A stretch of 64,000 bases of DNA from Branchiostoma lanceolatum. Lineage: Eukaryota; Chordata; Leptocardii; Amphioxiformes; Branchiostomatidae. The notes under the pieces are model-generated. The model was not told the DNA's origin. It worked only from the letters and a program-made list of their open reading frames with translations, and did not search any database. Of the stretch, positions 60,048 to 64,000 are shown piece after piece. Location of the stretch: the NCBI RefSeq assembly GCF_035083965.1, contig NC_089726.1:14761501-14825500 (forward strand), read 5' to 3'. Position 1 is the stretch's first letter. Every line of letters begins with the position of its first letter. The translations under genes were made by a program, and so were the position numbers.

Positions 60048-63000
60048 GCTGGTCTGCAAATTGCCTGATGATAATGGGCAGTGTCTGGCATATTTGCCAA
60101 GTTGTTGGCATGTCTGATAAAATGTGATGCTAAAAATGGTTGATTTTCATAAAACCTGATCCAGGTTGGATGTTAACATCATTGAAACTCCTGCTTGCTT
60201 TTACAACAGTTTTGTATCAAACTACAAAGATCCAAATTGTTGGGACAGTCTGTGTGATAAAAGCATTTAACCAATACTTATGATAACACATCCTGAACTA
60301 GTCAATCAACACCTTTTCCACATGATTGTTTTGAGAACAATTCATGCTTTTGCTGGCATTAACTTTGATTTTTTGTATAGTTTTCAGAATAAGGAAGAAC
60401 TTTGTCATATTTAACAGGATTAAACTTTCTCTAAATATTACTGTCTAGTGTGTAATCACAAATAGATTTGTCTAATTCGCAGTAAAATAAGCCACATCAT
60501 GTCATTTACATGTAGCCTAGCATTTTTAATGTTGTTCGTGTATCTTACCTTAGACCTTAGTTCCTCCCTCAACATCGTAACTTGCAAAATAGTATGCTCC
60601 CCATCAGTTCCCCTGTAGCATCTTTTGCCCTCCACTGTGTAGGTTTAGGTTTTGGTACCTTTGCAATATCGTCTCCTTTTATCATTTTCAACACCAACAG
60701 TCTCACTGTTCATCTAAGGCATTGTTACTGCTGGTTTCAATGGTGCTGCCATGCTACCTCGGTTGCTACCTGCAGTGCCATGTATGATGGGAAGGGGGCA
60801 TCATTTGTGGCCTTAAAATGCACAGTCTGTCCTTGATTGTCCAAAGTGTTAAGAATGAGGCTTTCGAATGATTCTCCTGTTCCGAAATGTACAACGTAGT
60901 TCTTTCCAGATAAGTGTATGCACTACAGGGGTCCTTTTCCTGAAAATGAAAGCTATAAAACTGGTATACTGTTAAAACTGGTATACTGTTATATATACAT
61001 ACATTTTGGGCAATCAATCTTGGACTGTACTTTGCAAAATCTGTGCAATGCATCATCTTGCTGCCAACATTATGAAGGCAGTGTCGTTTGTTTTTGTGTC
61101 GGTGGGACCTGCAGTATATTGCACACTCTATTCCACAGCCAAATGTTTTTGTGAACAGAAGACATTGATTCACTGCAGTTCATGTTCGAAAAGAAACTTA
61201 TGTGATTAATTACCAAGTGCAGTTTGTAAGATAGTGGAATATCTTATTGAGTGCTAGAAATAGTGTTTGTTAATGCATCTGATATCGCTGCATCACTGTT
61301 GTGATTTAGACTTGACAATGTACTGTTACTCTAGTGCTAGGTGGTTATAATTGGTTTATCTTAGTCTGTATCGCAAGGAGCTAACATTACACTTCTAGCC
61401 ACCCTCAGTGCTGATTTTTGCAGGCAAAATAGCATTCTTGATTGAAGATAGAAAAGAAGAATCTCTGATTGTGTTTTGACATACATGCAACTCCAATGCA
61501 ATACTGAATTATCAGTGCAAGTTAGAGAATGGGAACATGTATGTTTTGTTATGGTTCACTATTCTCTATATGTATCATTGGCACTACTCTCTTGCTGTAA
61601 TGTAATACTGATGGTGTATTAATGTTAATATGATAATTAGCAAGTAAAGATAGTATAATATATTAAACTGGATCATTATTCTTTACTACTGAGTAGTAAA
61701 TCGAACATAATTATTTGACATTTATACTAAACGTTCTAATGCAAGACTGCTGAAATTTTGTGCTGTTATGCAGTGTCTACCATGCAAAGATATAAGAACA
61801 TCTATACCAAATATCTCACAAACTGTTCAGATTGGACAACCATTATAGATCAAGGTGAATCTGTTGTTTCACATTCAGTCTTCAGTGATAACAAATGTTC
61901 AGGCTTTAACTTAGATCACATGGAAGACTGGCCAACAGGGTACGCCAGCATGGTAGATAGATGGCTTTGTACCTTTATATAGTTCCAAGCTAAGGGTCAC
62001 GTAAGGTTTTCCGGGTTGTAGCGTTAACCAGCTCTTTATTCATGTAGTCAGGCTGTTATGTAGAGTACAAAATGTAATGCTGACTGTTTTGGGCACAGGA
62101 AAGAGTGGATTGTTTTATTCACTCTCGGGATAGACAGGAGTTCTGACATGTTTTCTAATATCAAATCACTTGATAGACCTTATGATGGGAATTAAAATGG
62201 TATGAAAATGAAAGTATTTGTTAAGCGTTTTTTTCTGTGTGGTTTTTGTAATGTGTTGTATAGAGCACTAGCATTATTTGCTGGTGTAATAATTCAGACA
62301 CATGTACCTCAACACACCTTCAAGTCACCTACATGTATAATCTGTGTGTTAACATACATTCTGACATACAAAAGTAGCAGCAGATATCTCATTACATCCA
62401 CACACTTCAAAGAGAAGTTGTGGAAAAAAGAGCTACACTTTCTTCTCTGCTACAGCATATCCTTGTCTACACTTCATGTCCTATAATAGCATATAAAATT
62501 AGAAATAAGAGTCATAGGAAATAGTAAATTCAATATGTAAATTACAAACTTGCTTATATTTTTGTTGTTGCACCAGACAGTTTGTGATTGGTGTTTCACA
62601 AAGGTTACATTTGGATGTGACTAATATAAATATCCGTACATCCATACAAAAATCAAAACTGTGGATTCAGATCACACCCAAATACATTATCCATGCACCA
62701 AAGCTGTATTGGTTCCAGAATAGTTTAAAATATAGGATAAGCTCACATGAATACAGCTTTTCAAAGAACAGGCCATCTTCCTCTGAGAATGTAGAGAGGA
62801 TTTAGTAAATTACATTTGTCAATATACTTACATGTACATGACACACTGTTCAAGTCCATCTAGTCAGCATTAGAGCAATCAAAGATTAGCATAACAAACA
62901 ATACAAAAAAGGATTATACATGTACATTTAAGCAATGATATGTGTTAGAAGTAACCAAAAGGTAGGTAACCTAGAGGATTCCAGGAAACTCTACTTTAAG

Positions 63001-63050
63001 CTGCCAGCAGAAGCATATCAATGGTAAATATGAAATATTATATACCCATG

Positions 63051-63262
63051 TACTGTAAATCACTTTAATATAGTGGCAGGAAAATATAGCGGTTGGGGGT
63101 AAATGGAGTAGGTCACGGCACTTAATTTTAACGGTGGGAACAAACATTGCTGTCTCAAATACTAGTGATCAAATATTAGCGATGATGAAATTCTAGCTGT
63201 TGACTAGTGACCGTCAAATCAGCTAAAATTAAGTTACAGTTAACAAATCAAGAATTACAGTA
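63051..63262. mobile_element. MITE with TACTGTAAAT / ATTACAGTA ends
   Basis: TACTGTAAAT at 63051 mirrors ATTACAGTA at 63254-63262. The inside has GTGGCAGGAAAATATAGCGG and later GTGACCGTCAAATCAGC. It is probably another diverged member of the family seen at 12910, here close to the G6PD 3' end. Confidence 0.5.
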
Positions 63263-63516
63263 ATATATACCAGACTGGTGTAACGTAGAAAAAATATATA
63301 TCAGGAAAGTGATGAAGAACAAATGATTGGTGGGATACTTTGACTCCTAGAAAAAAGTATCATCTTCTTATAGATGGGTTCTTTTGTCTAAAAACAAACA
63401 TTGACTGGGTCAACTGAGTTGGATTGCAGTATTATTGGAAGCTGCTCTGTTGTGTTCTACTGGATCTCCTATGTCTTCTAAAGTCCTACACCTAATGGCA
63501 GTTTCTCCTGATCTGT

Positions 63517-63907
63517 TCAAAGCTGAGGCTTGGTCCACTTGTAGGTGCCTGAGAAAATGAAGCCAAACTTCCTGGCAAGGTCGTCAGCTTCCTGGGGGCC
63601 TCGGCTGGGAACATCAGTAAACAAAACAAGATTAGCACTCAGTTATCATCAAGGAGGTTAAGAAATAACCTCATTGTTATCATGTATTGTACACATGCAG
63701 GGTTCAGTTCAGGCTGTCATAAAAGCTAAAAGACCACCGAAAAATGACACAAAGTTTCTTCATGATTGGAAGTGGGCCTCATCCGCAACTTGGTACACTT
63801 CATAGGCAACTCACCTGCCATACTTGTAAGGTGCAGGCTTTATCTTTTCGTTCTCTAGTTTGTGAAGTAGTGGTGTGAAAATCCTCCAGGCCTCTCGAAG
63901 TTCATCA
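63517..63907 (-). CDS. G6PD: Glucose-6-phosphate 1-dehydrogenase, C-terminal two exons
   Basis: Penultimate exon 63907-63815 and last exon 63604-63517 join in phase 2. They read [20 protein letters not shown], then [20 protein letters not shown], then [19 protein letters not shown] and stop. This matches the human end ([18 protein letters not shown] ... YGSRGPTEADEL ... YEGTYKW) almost residue for residue. G6PD oxidises glucose-6-phosphate to 6-phosphogluconolactone with NADP+, the entry step of the pentose phosphate pathway in the cytosol; this C-terminal part holds the Arg-Glu-Ala-Trp helix and the Tyr/Trp residues near the structural NADP+ site. The catalytic part lies beyond the right edge. 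Convergent with CERK. Confidence 0.96.
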
Positions 63908-64000
63908 CTATAAGATACAAATCAACTCATGTGAAGCAAATTCAAACAATGTGAACAGCAGATTCTGAATTATTCCCAAAAGAACAGAAAAGATGACAAG

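Larger units (their letters stand above)
59406..63516. other. CERK-G6PD convergent interval
   Basis: The CERK 3' UTR begins here; AATAAA at 60042-60047 is the first strong poly(A) candidate. The G6PD 3' UTR enters from the right. No coding segment with recognisable domain lies between, despite several 60-135-codon frames. A MITE-like element lies at 63051-63262. Confidence 0.6.

Overview
The window reads as chordate nuclear DNA, most likely from an amphioxus (lancelet, Branchiostoma type). All genes are split by GT-AG introns. Their proteins align along their length with vertebrate orthologues, with few differences in architecture, and the introns are full of short hairpin DNA elements. The species call is inference from gene content and repeat style; no marker in the window fixes it.

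Layout, left to right: (1) 1-702, minus: first two coding exons of a SETMAR-type histone methyltransferase, running off the left edge. (2) 4023-10211, plus: complete dystroglycan (DAG1) in four coding exons, with an enlarged mucin region and a PDZ-ligand-like C-terminus. (3) 11820-19774, minus: complete Integrator subunit 13 / asunder (INTS13) in 20 coding exons, about 726 aa. (4) 20357-22263, plus: EFCAB10, 133 aa, divergent from INTS13 across a 582-bp shared promoter interval. (5) 24173-27346, minus: a SAM-dependent methyltransferase in seven coding exons whose last exon is frameshifted here. An orphan, intact copy of that last exon sits at 30711-30905 and a copy of its promoter at 29190-29310. 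(6) 31262-34646, plus: an unrecognised gene (380 aa, 33504-34646) with an amyloid-motif-like N-terminus and helical body, preceded by a decayed relative. (7) 37047-59405, plus: complete ceramide kinase (CERK), 12 coding exons, 539 aa, with a 10.7-kb first intron. (8) 63517-63907, minus: last two exons of glucose-6-phosphate dehydrogenase (G6PD), running off the right edge.

The genes form no operon or common pathway. They are housekeeping and signalling neighbours: SETMAR/DAG1 and INTS13/EFCAB10 are head-to-head pairs, and DAG1/INTS13 and CERK/G6PD are tail-to-tail pairs. Non-coding space holds at least ten inverted-repeat elements (MITE-like, one of pogo/Tigger type), a tRNA-derived SINE, two families of LINE-tail-like repeats, a 127-bp minisatellite and several microsatellites. 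No retrovirus, Polinton, CRISPR array, rRNA or intact tRNA gene was seen.

The least ordinary part is 24-35 kb. It holds the rearranged methyltransferase duplication and the lineage-restricted-looking gene with a GNGN-IVIQGSDN motif.
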